From positions 864,933 through 928,932 of the forward strand of contig NZ_FOIS01000002.1 in the NCBI RefSeq assembly GCF_900110455.1: a DNA stretch of 64,000 nt, given 5' to 3'. Of the stretch, positions 43,898-54,258 are shown one piece after another (position 1 is the stretch's first letter; every line of letters starts with the position of its first letter). The translations under genes were made by a program, and so were the position numbers. Under the pieces are notes generated by a model. The model was not told where the DNA came from. It searched no databases and saw nothing but the letters and a program-made list of their open reading frames with translations. Source of the DNA: Natrinema salifodinae. GTDB taxonomy: Archaea > Halobacteriota > Halobacteria > Halobacteriales > Natrialbaceae.

Positions 43898-45232
43898 ATG
43901 TCCGATATCGGGTTCGGACTCGGGCGGTCGCTCGACGAGCCGAAGCGAAACGCGGCGTTGGCCTGGTGCGTCACGGTCGCGCTCGTCGTGCTCGCGGTCA
44001 ACCACGGGCTCAGCGACGCCTACCGCTGGTTCGTCTTCACCTGGTTCGCGGTCGCGATCGCACTGCTCCCGGTGGCCGCGTTCCGCGATCCGTACGCGTT
44101 GCCGCCCTGGGAACTGCTGGTCCTCGTCCTCTTGCCGGTCGCCGACGCGACGGTGCTCGGCGAGTCGCCCCTGACGTCGGTCGCAGTCTACGTGGCCGTC
44201 GCCGCGGTCGCGCTCGTCGCGACCGTCGAGACCGACCGGTTCACGTCGGTCCGGATGACCCACGGCTTCGCGGTCGCGCTGGTCGTGCTCACGACGCTGG
44301 CCGTCGCCGGCGCGTGGAACGTCGCGCAGTGGCTCACCGACGTGGCCCTCGGGACGAGTTACATTCTGGACGGCCGCTCCCAGGACGCGGCCAACCGAGC
44401 GATGATGATCAACTTCGCCTACGCGGCGCTCGCCGGCCTGGTCGCCGGCGGCCTCTTCGGGCGGTACTTCGGGACGTATTCCGACGGCGTCGCGGAGCGG
44501 TCGTCCGGGGCGCGGGACGGAGAAGGGAAAGAAGCGGAGGAAGGGAAGGAAGGGGAGAAAGAAGAGGAAACCGCACCCGACGACGAGCCGGATCCGATGC
44601 CGACCCTGATCCGAGACCGGTTGGACGCCCCCGAGCACCTCGTCAGGCGAGTCTCGCGGATCATGCAGGTCGCCCTCGCCGTCCTCCTGCTGTACGGGCT
44701 CGTGGGCCGGGATCTGACGACGATCGTGAACGCCGCCGTCGCGCTGTCGATCACGTTCCTCCCCGCCGTCTTCGAGCGGGACGCGAAGCTCCCGCTGGAA
44801 CCGGGACTCGTGTTCTGGCTGACGGCGGCCGTGTTCCTCCACGTGCTCGGTTCGGCGGGGCTCTACGCGCTGATCGGGCCGTGGGACAGCCTAACCCACA
44901 CGGTTTCGGCGTCGATCGTCGCCGCGGCGGGGTACGCGGTCGTCCGGGCGATCGACCTCCACACCGACGACATCTACCTCCCGCCGTCGATGCTCGTCGC
45001 GTTCATCCTCGTCTTCGTTCTTGCCTTCGGGGTCCTCTGGGAACTGTTCGAGTTCGCGATCGACTGGAGCGCCAAGTGGCTGGGAATGCAGGCGATCGTC
45101 GCTCAACACGGCCTCAGCGATACGATCGTCGACTTGGTCTACGATACGGTCGGCGCCGTCGTCGCCGCGATCTGGGGCTCGTTCTACCTCACCGAACTCT
45201 CCGAGCGCATCGCTGGACGCCTCGACGGGTGA
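43898..45232 (+). CDS. Polytopic membrane protein with YjdF/DUF2238-like C-terminal half
   Basis: 444 residues with about 11 spans. The C-terminal part (WDSLTHTVSASIVAAAGYAV, WELFEFAIDWSAKWLG, DTIVDLVYDTVGA) has the His/Glu/Asp pattern of the DUF2238 (YjdF) family. Between the two halves sits a Lys/Glu-only stretch (about 204-226), unusual for a haloarchaeal protein and encoded by purine-rich DNA. Function is unknown. Confidence 0.82.
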   Translation: MSDIGFGLGRSLDEPKRNAALAWCVTVALVVLAVNHGLSDAYRWFVFTWFAVAIALLPVAAFRDPYALPPWELLVLVLLPVADATVLGESPLTSVAVYVAVAAVALVATVETDRFTSVRMTHGFAVALVVLTTLAVAGAWNVAQWLTDVALGTSYILDGRSQDAANRAMMINFAYAALAGLVAGGLFGRYFGTYSDGVAERSSGARDGEGKEAEEGKEGEKEEETAPDDEPDPMPTLIRDRLDAPEHLVRRVSRIMQVALAVLLLYGLVGRDLTTIVNAAVALSITFLPAVFERDAKLPLEPGLVFWLTAAVFLHVLGSAGLYALIGPWDSLTHTVSASIVAAAGYAVVRAIDLHTDDIYLPPSMLVAFILVFVLAFGVLWELFEFAIDWSAKWLGMQAIVAQHGLSDTIVDLVYDTVGAVVAAIWGSFYLTELSERIAGRLDG

Positions 45233-45280
45233 AATCGACGAACGAAAAGACCAACCGACCGCATCGCGATCGTGGCGTCC

Positions 45281-46141
45281 TCAGTCCGCGGCCTCGGTCA
45301 GCCGCTGCACCTCGTCGTCGCTGAGCGAGAGTTGAGTGGCGGCAACGTTCGACTCGAGGTGATCGGGATCCGAGGTGCCCGGGATCGGGAGCATGACGTC
45401 CGCGCGCTCGAGCAGCCAGGCCAGCGCGACCTGTCGCCGCGTCGCGTCGTGCTCGTCGGCGATCTCGTCGAGGAGGTCGCCGTGTTCGTCGAGGTCGTCG
45501 CCGTCGATCGGGGCCCACGGGATGAAGCCGATGTCCTCGTCCTCGCAAATCTCGAGGACTTCCCGGCTCCCGCGGTCGTTCAGGTTGTACCGGTTCTGGA
45601 CGGTCGCCACCTCGACCTGCTCGCGGGCCTGGTCGAGTTGTTCGGCAGAGACGTTACTGACGCCGACCTCGTCGACGAACCCCTCGTCTTTGAGTTCGGC
45701 GAACGTCGCGACGGAGTCCTCGAAGGGCGTATCGTCATCGGGTCGGTGGAACTGGTAGAGGTCGATGGTGTCCGCCTGCAGGCGATCGAGCGACGTGAGC
45801 ACCTGGTTGCGGATGTAGTCCGGATCGCCGTGGGCGATCCAGTCGCCGTCGTCGTTGCGCAGCAGGCCGGCCTTGGTCGCGACCAGCACGTCGTCGGGGT
45901 CGCCGATCGCCTCGCCGATGAGCCGTTCGCTGACGGCCGGGCCGTAGGAGTCGGCCGTGTCGATGAGGTCGACGCCGCAGTCGACGGCGTGTCGGACGAC
46001 CTCGCGTGCGGTGTCCTCGTCGTCCGGCGCGCCGATGATGTCCTCGCCGGTGATCCGCATCGCACCGAACCCGAGCCGGTGGACGGTCGTGTCACCGATT
46101 TCGAACGTATCGCTCTCGTTGGTGATCGTCTCGTCGCTCAT
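45281..46141 (-). CDS. Aldo/keto reductase
   Basis: 286 residues, TIM barrel. RLGFGAMRITG opens the barrel. Asp-Tyr of the active site are in DTADSYGPAVSE (about 61-72), the Lys in VATKAGLL and the His in YQFHRPDD. The C-terminal NADPH site is LPIPGTSDPDHLESN. Start ATG 46141. The carbonyl substrate is unknown. A second, unrelated-subgroup AKR lies at 58252. Confidence 0.92.
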   Translation of the reverse strand: MSDETITNESDTFEIGDTTVHRLGFGAMRITGEDIIGAPDDEDTAREVVRHAVDCGVDLIDTADSYGPAVSERLIGEAIGDPDDVLVATKAGLLRNDDGDWIAHGDPDYIRNQVLTSLDRLQADTIDLYQFHRPDDDTPFEDSVATFAELKDEGFVDEVGVSNVSAEQLDQAREQVEVATVQNRYNLNDRGSREVLEICEDEDIGFIPWAPIDGDDLDEHGDLLDEIADEHDATRRQVALAWLLERADVMLPIPGTSDPDHLESNVAATQLSLSDDEVQRLTEAAD

Positions 46142-46282
46142 GGTCGTACCGACAGCGGCCCGCCTCTTGAGACGTTGGCTTGCCCGAACGGTATGCCGGT
46201 TCTGCGATCGCACGAAGTCTATGGCCCCGACACCGGCCCCTCTCGGCCGGGGCTCGTCTCGTCACTCCCGCTCGCGCTTCCT

Positions 46283-46941
46283 TCACTCGACGTCGGTCCG
46301 CTCGGGCAGCGGACACCGAGCCACGCTCTCCGCATTCTCCGGGAGCATGTACTGCTTCCACTCCCGGGTCCGCGGGTCGACGAAGTTGCCCGCGTCGGGG
46401 TGTATCGCGACGTCGCTCGTAGAACGGCGCACGGCCGACGAGGAACACCGGCTCGCCGGCGAAGCAGTACTGCCACTTCGGGTGCTCGGGATCGGTCGGG
46501 ACCGACGCCGGCCAGGGCTCGGGGTCGTGATCCTGCAGGTACTCGAGGACCCCCCAGACCTGGCGCTTGTAGGCTTCCGCAGACGGCTCGTCCGTTACGG
46601 CCGGATCCGCCTCGGACGGCCGGAAGAGCGCCACCAGCGACGGGTACTTCCCGATCGATTCGTAGGTCTCGAGGAACTCGGCCAGGGGATCGACGAGGGC
46701 CGCGAGCGCGTCCTCGCCGGCCGGCGAGTCGGGAAAGACGTACCGGAAGTAGGCCCTCCCGCTGGGCCTCTACGGCGAAGTAACACGGGTAGGGCGCGGC
46801 CTCGTCGGTCATCGTCTCGCAGAAGGCCCGGTACCTAGTCGCCTTCCAGTCGGCCAGGTCGACGGCCGCGAGTCGCTCCTCGAGCCGGTCCGCGTCGAGC
46901 AGTTCCACGGCCACGACGTCGACTACGGCCGACCGGCGCAT
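46283..46941 (-). pseudogene. YqcI/YcgG (GntA-like) family gene with two frameshifts
   Basis: Reading the minus strand from ATG 46941 gives MRRSAVVDVV... to CYFAVEAQREG. Near 46752 the frame shifts and continues YFRYVFPDSPAGEDALAALV through YPSLVALFRP, WPASVPTDPEHPKWQYCFAG and EPVFLVGRAPFYERR. Near 46404-46412 it shifts again to IHPDAGNFVDPRTREWKQYM and ends at TGA 46283-46285. Joined, the protein is a full YqcI/YcgG domain of about 218 residues (heme-dependent N-hydroxylase relatives). The clean homology in three frames argues for decay or sequencing error. Confidence 0.8.
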
Positions 46942-47030
46942 AAATCGCGAGCCGACGCTCGCCGAGCCGCCGTCCGCGTGCGCCGTCGATCCGGTCCTGG
47001 CGGCGAGTACGGCGGACGGCGACCGCATCG

Positions 47031-47516
47031 TCAGCCGTACACGCGCTCCGCGAAGAGCAAGGCGACCAGGCCGAAGATGATGATCGTGTACGAGACCGCG
47101 GCGAAGAGAGCGTCCTGCGCGGTCGCGTACTCGTCCGTCCGGAAGATAATCGCCTTCCGGACCATCGCGATCACGCCAGTGTAGATGACGAGCCTGACTA
47201 TCTGGCGGGTTTCGCTCTCCTGCGTGTAGGCGATGACCGTGTGATAGACTTCGACGATGATCAACAGCAAGAGGCCGGTGTCGATGAACCCGATGACGAC
47301 GAGCGGATCGGTGATGGTCCGCGCTCGAATCGACCGCACGATCTGCAGCGTCAGGTCGATGACGCCGATCGCGAAGAGGATCGCAAACACCCAGGCCGCG
47401 ATCAGTTCGACGAACCGAATGAATCGATCCGCGGCCGCGGCGATCCGATCGGATCCGGCGACGGTTTCCGGACTGCTGCCTGGCGGGTCCGGTGGCTGGG
47501 AGTCGTCGTCGGCCAT
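47031..47516 (-). CDS. PsiE-like membrane protein
   Basis: 161 residues with four spans. VFAILFAIGVIDLTLQIV, FIDTGLLLLIIVEVYHTVIA, IVRLVIYTGVIAMVRKAIIF and the last FGLVALLFA follow the phosphate-starvation-inducible PsiE plan, including the conserved Glu in IVEVYHT and Arg-Lys in MVRKAII. The hydrophilic N terminus is about 35 residues. Start ATG 47516. Role unknown. Confidence 0.83.
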   Translation of the reverse strand: MADDDSQPPDPPGSSPETVAGSDRIAAAADRFIRFVELIAAWVFAILFAIGVIDLTLQIVRSIRARTITDPLVVIGFIDTGLLLLIIVEVYHTVIAYTQESETRQIVRLVIYTGVIAMVRKAIIFRTDEYATAQDALFAAVSYTIIIFGLVALLFAERVYG

Positions 47517-47657
47517 GATGCAATCGAACCGTCGGTCCGTTCCGGACATCGACTCGAACGTGGATAAATGTTCGACGTCGCGCACATCGGTCCGGCTGGC
47601 GTTCGATCCGCAGGGCGTCACGCGTGTAGTTATGGTTCCGCCGGTCGTCGCGCCGGT

Positions 47658-48599
47658 ATGAGCGTCACTCGCGACGCGATCCTCGATTGCCTCGGGACGA
47701 TCCCCGACCGCCCCGATCCGGCCGTCGAAACCGTCTCGACCACGGCCGCCGACGGATACGAGCGCCGACTCGTCGAGTACGACGTCGAACCGGGGGAGCG
47801 AATCCGTGCGTACCTGCTCGTCCCCGACGACGTCGACGGCAATGGTGAACGCCCCGGCGTCCTCGCCGTCCATCCCCACGCAGGCGAATTCGCCGTCGGC
47901 AAGTCCGATCCGGCCGGGCTGAGCGAGACGGCCGCGTACCACTACGGCGTCGAGTGCTGTCGGCGCGGCCACGTCGTCTGCTGTCCGGATCTGCTCTGTT
48001 TCGAGGACCGGCGCCCGGCAGCGCGCGAGCGCGCGGCCGGAACGGCTCCCGACGGCGCCGAGTACGAGAAGTTCGTCGCGATGGACCGCCTGCTGCGCGG
48101 CTCCTCCCTCCAGGCGACGTACCTCTCGGACCTCGCTGCCGCGCTCGACGTCCTCGAATCCCACGACTCGGTCGATCCCGATTCCCTGGGCGTGCTCGGC
48201 CACTCGCTCGGCGGGCAGGAGGCCGCCTGGCTGGCCTGGTTCGACGACCGCGTCGCCGCCGCGGTCGCCTCCAGCGGGACGGCCCGCCTGGCGGCCGTCC
48301 AGCGCGAGCGGATCACCCACAACTTCGCGCTGTACGTCCCCGAGTTGCTGTCGATCGGCGATATGGACGACGTGCTGACGGGCGTCGCCCCGACGCCGCT
48401 GTTAGTGACTCACGGCACCGAAGATCGCATTTTCCCGCCGGACTCCGTCCGCGAGCTCGCCGCTACCGTTTCGGCCGCCTACGCCGACGCCGGCGTCCCC
48501 GACCGGTTCGAAGCACGGTTCTTCGACGGCGGCCACGAGTTCCCCGCCGATGTTCGGTCGAGCGCGTACGCCTGGCTGGACCGCTGGCTCGATCGCTGA
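47658..48599 (+). CDS. Alpha/beta hydrolase (dienelactone/acetyl-esterase type)
   Basis: 313 residues. VLAVHPHAGEFAVGKSDPAG supplies the oxyanion region, GHSLGGQEA (about 180-188) the nucleophile Ser, HGTEDRIFP the Asp, and DGGHEFPADV the His. Start ATG 47658 follows a GC-rich stretch; the divergent neighbour is the PsiE-like gene. The substrate is unknown. Confidence 0.88.
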   Translation: MSVTRDAILDCLGTIPDRPDPAVETVSTTAADGYERRLVEYDVEPGERIRAYLLVPDDVDGNGERPGVLAVHPHAGEFAVGKSDPAGLSETAAYHYGVECCRRGHVVCCPDLLCFEDRRPAARERAAGTAPDGAEYEKFVAMDRLLRGSSLQATYLSDLAAALDVLESHDSVDPDSLGVLGHSLGGQEAAWLAWFDDRVAAAVASSGTARLAAVQRERITHNFALYVPELLSIGDMDDVLTGVAPTPLLVTHGTEDRIFPPDSVRELAATVSAAYADAGVPDRFEARFFDGGHEFPADVRSSAYAWLDRWLDR

Positions 48600-48758
48600 T
48601 CCGCGGTCCGTACGCCCGCACGTCGTCCCCGGTGATCGCGGTGATCGATATCCCTGCTTCACCCTATTTGAAAATCGTTCGAGGTCTCGCTGAATCGCTT
48701 CCGGAGTCGAGCGCGGTGAGAAAGGCTGCCTCTCGGATTGTGAACTACGCCTGAGAAC

Positions 48759-48777
48759 CTGCTCGCGCTACTCGCAG
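48759..48777. repeat. Short hairpin, loop TCGCGCTACTC
   Basis: Stem CTGC/GCAG (only 4 bp) around an 11-base loop like those of the stronger hairpins nearby. Weak on its own; listed because the loop matches. Confidence 0.35.
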
Positions 48778-48826
48778 AACTTCAGTCTAGTTCAAATTCG
48801 TACGGAATGCGCTTTCGCTTCTCACA

Positions 48827-48849
48827 GACGACTCGCGATGCTCGTCGTC
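48827..48849. repeat. Hairpin element, loop TCGCGATGCTC
   Basis: Perfect 6-bp stem GACGAC/GTCGTC with an 11-base loop of the TCGC...GCTC type. Confidence 0.55.
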
Positions 48850-48865
48850 TTGTTCGTCGCAAAAG

Positions 48866-48971
48866 TGCCGCCTCCCGGATTTGAACTTCCGAAAGACTCG
48901 CTTGCGCTCGTCTTTCGACTTCCCGCTCGCTGCGCTCGCGGGAACGGGGACAGCTCAATCTCCAGTCGAGT
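48866..48971 (-). pseudogene. Decayed tRNA-Phe copy interrupted by a 58-bp double hairpin
   Basis: 48866-48886 equals the 3' end of tRNA-Phe (21 bases identical to 49010-49030). After 58 inserted bases, 48945-48971 resumes the tRNA sequence (CGGGGACAGCTC then anticodon-arm-like bases) with a few differences from 49031-49057. The 5' part is lost. The insertion point is the T loop. Confidence 0.75.
48887..48944. repeat. Double-hairpin insert in tRNA-Phe copy
   Basis: Hairpin 1: GAAAGAC/GTCTTTC at 48891-48897 and 48910-48916, 12-base loop TCGCTTGCGCTC. Hairpin 2: TTCCCGC/GCGGGAA at 48920-48926 and 48938-48944, loop TCGCTGCGCTC. The stems differ, the loops are nearly the same. Confidence 0.7.
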
Positions 48972-49009
48972 CCAGTAACTTCTCGAGTGAGAATCGCGTA
49001 AAATCGGGA

Positions 49010-49083
49010 TGCCGCCTCCCGGATTTGAACCGGGGACAGCTCGATCTTCAGTCGAGTGCTCTCCCAGTCTGAGCTAAGGCGGC
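49010..49083 (-). tRNA. tRNA-Phe (anticodon GAA)
   Basis: 74 nt on the minus strand: acceptor GCCGCCT/AGGCGGC, D stem GCTC/GAGC, anticodon stem CTCGA/TCGAG with loop CTGAAGA (anticodon GAA), T stem CCCGG/CCGGG, discriminator A. A minus-strand TATA-like TTTTTTATAC lies at about 49107-49116. A partial copy lies beyond its 3' end. Confidence 0.96.
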
Positions 49084-49307
49084 GCGCACCTTTATCTCCG
49101 TCCATGGTATAAAAAAGGATTTCGAATCGAGTTCGTTGTTCCGCTGTGCTTACAGGACTACGCGGTCAAGGTTCGTAACTGTGAGTAAGTTAGTGAAAAA
49201 CGAGTAATGGGGACAATACGCTTACATCTACGTGTGATTACCTTCCGTCTGTTGGAATTTTAGATATTCAAGACACCCTTTTCCGCCCTGGGGGGTAATA
49301 TCGTGTT

Positions 49308-49754
49308 ATGGAAGCCCTTACCTCGAGCCAGGAGGCACACGAACTTTCCGCCAACACCATCCTCGAGCTACTGGCGAACCGCCGGCGCCGATATCTCCTC
49401 TACGCGCTGCGGGGGCGCGAGGACCCGATCGAACTCTCGACGCTGGCAGAGACCGTTGCAGGCTGGGAACACGACGTCCCGCCGGACGAAGTCGCGAAAA
49501 ACGAGTACAAGAGCGTCTACGTCTCGTCCGTCCAGTGCCACGTCCCGAAACTCGACGACGCGGGCGTCGTCGACCACGACGAGGACAACCACACCGTCGT
49601 CCTCGCGGATAACTTCAAACAGCTCGAGCCGTACCTCCAAGTCGTCGTCAAAGACGAACCCGAGAACTCCACACTCCACGCCGCGCTCCAAACCGAATCG
49701 GGCGACGGGCTCCTCGGCCAGATCCGGGAGAACGTCGCGCGACTCAAGCAGTAA
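49308..49754 (+). CDS. DUF7344-type winged-helix protein
   Basis: 148 residues. ILELLANRRRRYLLYALRGR and LSTLAETVAGWEH, then YVSSVQCHVPKLDDAGVVDH form the winged helix of haloarchaeal DUF7344 proteins. The tail (about 105-148) is helical and acidic. ATG 49308. Probable transcription regulator with unknown targets. The upstream region 49084-49307 is AT-rich and holds the tRNA-Phe promoter. Confidence 0.85.
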   Translation: MEALTSSQEAHELSANTILELLANRRRRYLLYALRGREDPIELSTLAETVAGWEHDVPPDEVAKNEYKSVYVSSVQCHVPKLDDAGVVDHDEDNHTVVLADNFKQLEPYLQVVVKDEPENSTLHAALQTESGDGLLGQIRENVARLKQ

Positions 49755-49925
49755 TTTCGGTCGCCGCATTCGTCCGCCGGTACCGCGCCCGGCGCGACCA
49801 GTTCTCAGTAGCGAGTCGCCTGGCCGGACTCGAGGATTCGGGCATCGCGATCGGTCCCGCAGGCCTGGGACGGGCCAGGCGATTCCGGGAAGCAGGGTTT
49901 TGACGATTCTCACCGAGTAATACTA

Positions 49926-49950
49926 GGGCACAGGTGGGTTCGAACCGCCA
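49926..49950 (-). pseudogene. Fragment resembling tRNA-Val 3' end
   Basis: GGGC, GG, GGGTTCGAACC and CC positions match the 3' part of the tRNA-Val at 49999-50072 (acceptor strand and T arm) with several differences. Too short to fold as a tRNA. Confidence 0.45.
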
Positions 49951-49963
49951 CTCGCATCACGCA

Positions 49964-49993
49964 CCTGCTGCTCGCGAATTTGCTCGCAGCAGG
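49964..49993. repeat. Hairpin element beside tRNA-Val
   Basis: Perfect 8-bp stem CCTGCTGC/GCAGCAGG with a 14-base loop TCGCGAATTTGCTC. It lies 6 bases past the 3' end of tRNA-Val (minus strand) and could also act as a processing or termination signal. Confidence 0.6.
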
Positions 49994-49998
49994 AGTAG

Positions 49999-50072
49999 TG
50001 GGCTCGGGCGGGTTCGAACCACCGACCTCGGCCTTGTAAAGGCCGCGTCATGACCAGCTAGACCACGAGCCC
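49999..50072 (-). tRNA. tRNA-Val (anticodon TAC)
   Basis: 74 nt on the minus strand: acceptor GGGCTCG/CGAGCCC, D arm with GTCTAGCTGGTCATGAC, anticodon stem CGGCC/GGCCG with loop TTTACAA (anticodon TAC), T stem GGTGG/CCGCC with loop TTCGAAC, discriminator A. Confidence 0.95.
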
Positions 50073-50133
50073 GCATTCGAACCGAGTGGCCCCGTCGGAA
50101 TAACCTTTACTTTCTCGCCGTGAAGGGAGCGTG

Positions 50134-50664
50134 ATGGCATTCGAGCGCGTCTGGAAGGGACTTCTCGCTATTGCCCTCCTCTCAATTGTCGGCGTCGCCC
50201 TCGTACAGGCCGGCATCGTCTCGACACCGTGGGGTGCCGACGAGGGCCACGTTCGAGTCTTCGGCGACGAATCCGACGGCGACGCGGCCGCCGAGGCCGA
50301 CGACCGCGAACCGAAGGCCGTCGTCGACGTCGAGGTCGCGGACACCAGGCGGGAACGCTACGTCGGACTGAGCAATCACGACTCCCTCGAATCGGGCAAC
50401 GGGATGTTGTTCGTCCACGACGACGAGGACGAGCGGACCTACGTGATGCGGGACATGGACTTCGACATCGATATCATCTTCATCGACGCGGATCGCGAGA
50501 TCACGACGATCCACCACGCCCGCGCGCCCGAAGCGGGCGAGGACGGCGAGGACCTCCGGTACTCCGGCCAGGCGAAGTGGGTGCTCGAGGTCCCCCGCGG
50601 CGACGCGAACGAGACGGATATCGCGGTCGGCGACGAGGTCGAGATTGATCTCGAGTCGAACTAG
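50134..50664 (+). CDS. DUF192 protein with N-terminal membrane anchor
   Basis: 176 residues. A hydrophobic anchor (about 8-28) is followed by an acidic linker and a DUF192 domain (about 65-170). The latter has RRERYVGLSNHDSLESGNGM, VMRDMDFDIDIIFIDADREI, and WVLEVPRGD. DUF192 proteins are small beta-folds of unknown, mostly extracytoplasmic, role. ATG 50134 is preferred over the adjacent GTG 50131. Confidence 0.88.
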   Translation: MAFERVWKGLLAIALLSIVGVALVQAGIVSTPWGADEGHVRVFGDESDGDAAAEADDREPKAVVDVEVADTRRERYVGLSNHDSLESGNGMLFVHDDEDERTYVMRDMDFDIDIIFIDADREITTIHHARAPEAGEDGEDLRYSGQAKWVLEVPRGDANETDIAVGDEVEIDLESN

Positions 50665-50818
50665 ACGAGCACCACGGCGGCCGGTCCGGGGCCGGCGCGC
50701 TCGAACGGCACGCGCCGACGACAGAGCGCACGACGAGGTCGATCCGACCGCGTCCGCCCCGGGACCTGTTTCGATTCGTAGGTAACCCTTATTGCCGGCG
50801 GTCCCGGAGGCCCGTGCA

Positions 50819-52813
<1,995 letters not shown>

Positions 52814-52879
52814 CTCGCGGAAGGGAAAACGAGGACTGCAGCGCGATAGCGCGACGGCTCCGTCGGCGAATCGGGCGGC

Positions 52880-53224
52880 TCAGAACGATTCCTGTCCTTC
52901 CTGTCCTTCCTGATCTGGTGCGCCCTCGTCCTGTCGTTGCTCGCCGGACGCGGGCGGCGTTCGGTCGCTGTAGTTCTTCCGCCCGATCGCTTCGTCCCCG
53001 ACCATGTTCATGATCGCCTGCTCTACCTCGCCGTAGTCGCGGTACTGGTCCTCTCCCAGCGGACCGATGAGTTCCTCGAGGGTTGTCGTCTCGCCGCTCA
53101 TTTCGATCTCCTCGTCGCCGTACTTCTCGAGGAGTTCGTCGTGGCCGATCGGGAAGTCCTCGGACTGGATGTCTTCCTGGAGGTCGCCGAGTTCGACGCC
53201 GAGTTCGCGGTTGTCTTCGGGCAT
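52880..53224 (-). CDS. DUF5789 family protein
   Basis: 114 residues, acidic. LGDLQEDIQSEDFPIGHDEL and GETTTLEELIGPLGEDQY, then YGEVEQAIMNMVGDEAIGRK are the DUF5789 hallmarks; the C terminus is a Gln/Glu/Gly-rich tail. Start ATG 53224. Function unknown. Confidence 0.85.
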   Translation of the reverse strand: MPEDNRELGVELGDLQEDIQSEDFPIGHDELLEKYGDEEIEMSGETTTLEELIGPLGEDQYRDYGEVEQAIMNMVGDEAIGRKNYSDRTPPASGEQRQDEGAPDQEGQEGQESF

Positions 53225-53407
53225 ACATGGTGATTCGTCAGGGATCAAAAACGAGTTCCCCCTGCGTACGCCACGGGACGGACGCTACGGGGCGGCGTCC
53301 GATTGTCGGCCCTCTTCGGGCCGGGCCGACCGTTCCGGGCCTGGTCCCGTCTCGGTCGCGGCGAATCCACCGGGGGTTTCATACCCGCTCGCTCGGAGTA
53401 CTCGCGC

Positions 53408-54145
53408 ATGGACCTCTCGGACGCGACGTGGACGGACGTACGGAACCTCGAGACCGACCTGGCGGTCGTCCCCGTCGGCAGCACGGAACAGCACGGCCCC
53501 CACGCGCCCCTCGGAACGGACGTCCTGACCGCCGAGGCGGTCGCCGACGCCGGAATCGAGCGCGTCGACCGCGAAGTCGTCCGGGCACCGGCGATTCCGG
53601 TCGGCATCGCCGAGGAACACCGCCAGTTCCCCGGCACGATGTGGGTCTCCGAGGACACCTTTCGGGACTACGTCGGCGAGGCCGTCGCGAGCCTCGCCCA
53701 TCACGGGTTCGACCGCGTCGTCCTCGTCAACGGCCACGGCGGGAACGTCGACGCCCTCCGCGAGGTCGGCGGCCGGCTCACCCGGAACGGCGACGCCTAC
53801 GTCGTTCCGTTCACCTGGTTCGAGGGCGTCGGCGAACACACCGCCGACATGGGCCACGGCGGCCCCCTCGAGACCGGTCTCCTCCGGCACTGCGAGCCGG
53901 ACCTCGTCCGCGAGGATCGGATCGACGAGGCCCTCGCCGGCGCGGCCGACGGCTGGGGCGACTGGACGAGCTACGTCAACCTGGCCTACGACGCGGCGGA
54001 ATTCACCGAAAACGGCGTCGTCGGCGATCCCGAGGAGGGCGACGCTCGGCGGGGCGAAGAACTGCTTTCGTTAGCGGCCGACGGCCTGGCGCGGCTGCTC
54101 GAGACGGTCGCCGAACGAGACGTCTCGCGGCCCGAACGACGGTAA
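53408..54145 (+). CDS. Creatininase-family amidohydrolase (possible ArfB)
   Basis: 245 residues. Metal ligands: Glu/His in VGSTEQHGPHAPLGTD (about 21-36), a Glu-His pair in GIAEEHRQFPGT, and VNGHGGNVDALREV, ADMGHGGPLETGLL. Archaeal members include the formamide hydrolase ArfB of riboflavin/F420 synthesis; ArfB is a candidate, with creatinine/other amidase as alternatives. Start ATG 53408. Confidence 0.87.
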   Translation: MDLSDATWTDVRNLETDLAVVPVGSTEQHGPHAPLGTDVLTAEAVADAGIERVDREVVRAPAIPVGIAEEHRQFPGTMWVSEDTFRDYVGEAVASLAHHGFDRVVLVNGHGGNVDALREVGGRLTRNGDAYVVPFTWFEGVGEHTADMGHGGPLETGLLRHCEPDLVREDRIDEALAGAADGWGDWTSYVNLAYDAAEFTENGVVGDPEEGDARRGEELLSLAADGLARLLETVAERDVSRPERR

Positions 54146-54258
54146 CGGGGGCGAAAGCGGGACGAGAACGGACATGGGACGGGGCGAGACGCGGCTCTCG
54201 ATTCGGGGCGTGAGAAATCTGACGCGGTCGATTTCGGGCACCGGCACCGAGCAGCCCG

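Larger units (their letters stand above)
48600..49009. other. Gene-free region upstream of tRNA-Phe with hairpins and tRNA fragments
   Basis: No coding gene. It holds two hairpins with TCGC...CTC loops (48759-48777 and 48827-48849), a decayed tRNA-Phe copy (48866-48971) and the double-hairpin insert inside that copy (48887-48944). Confidence 0.6.

Noticed and set aside
48782..49105. 107-codon minus-strand frame over tRNA-Phe
   Set aside because: It reads through the tRNA and hairpins and is not a protein gene.
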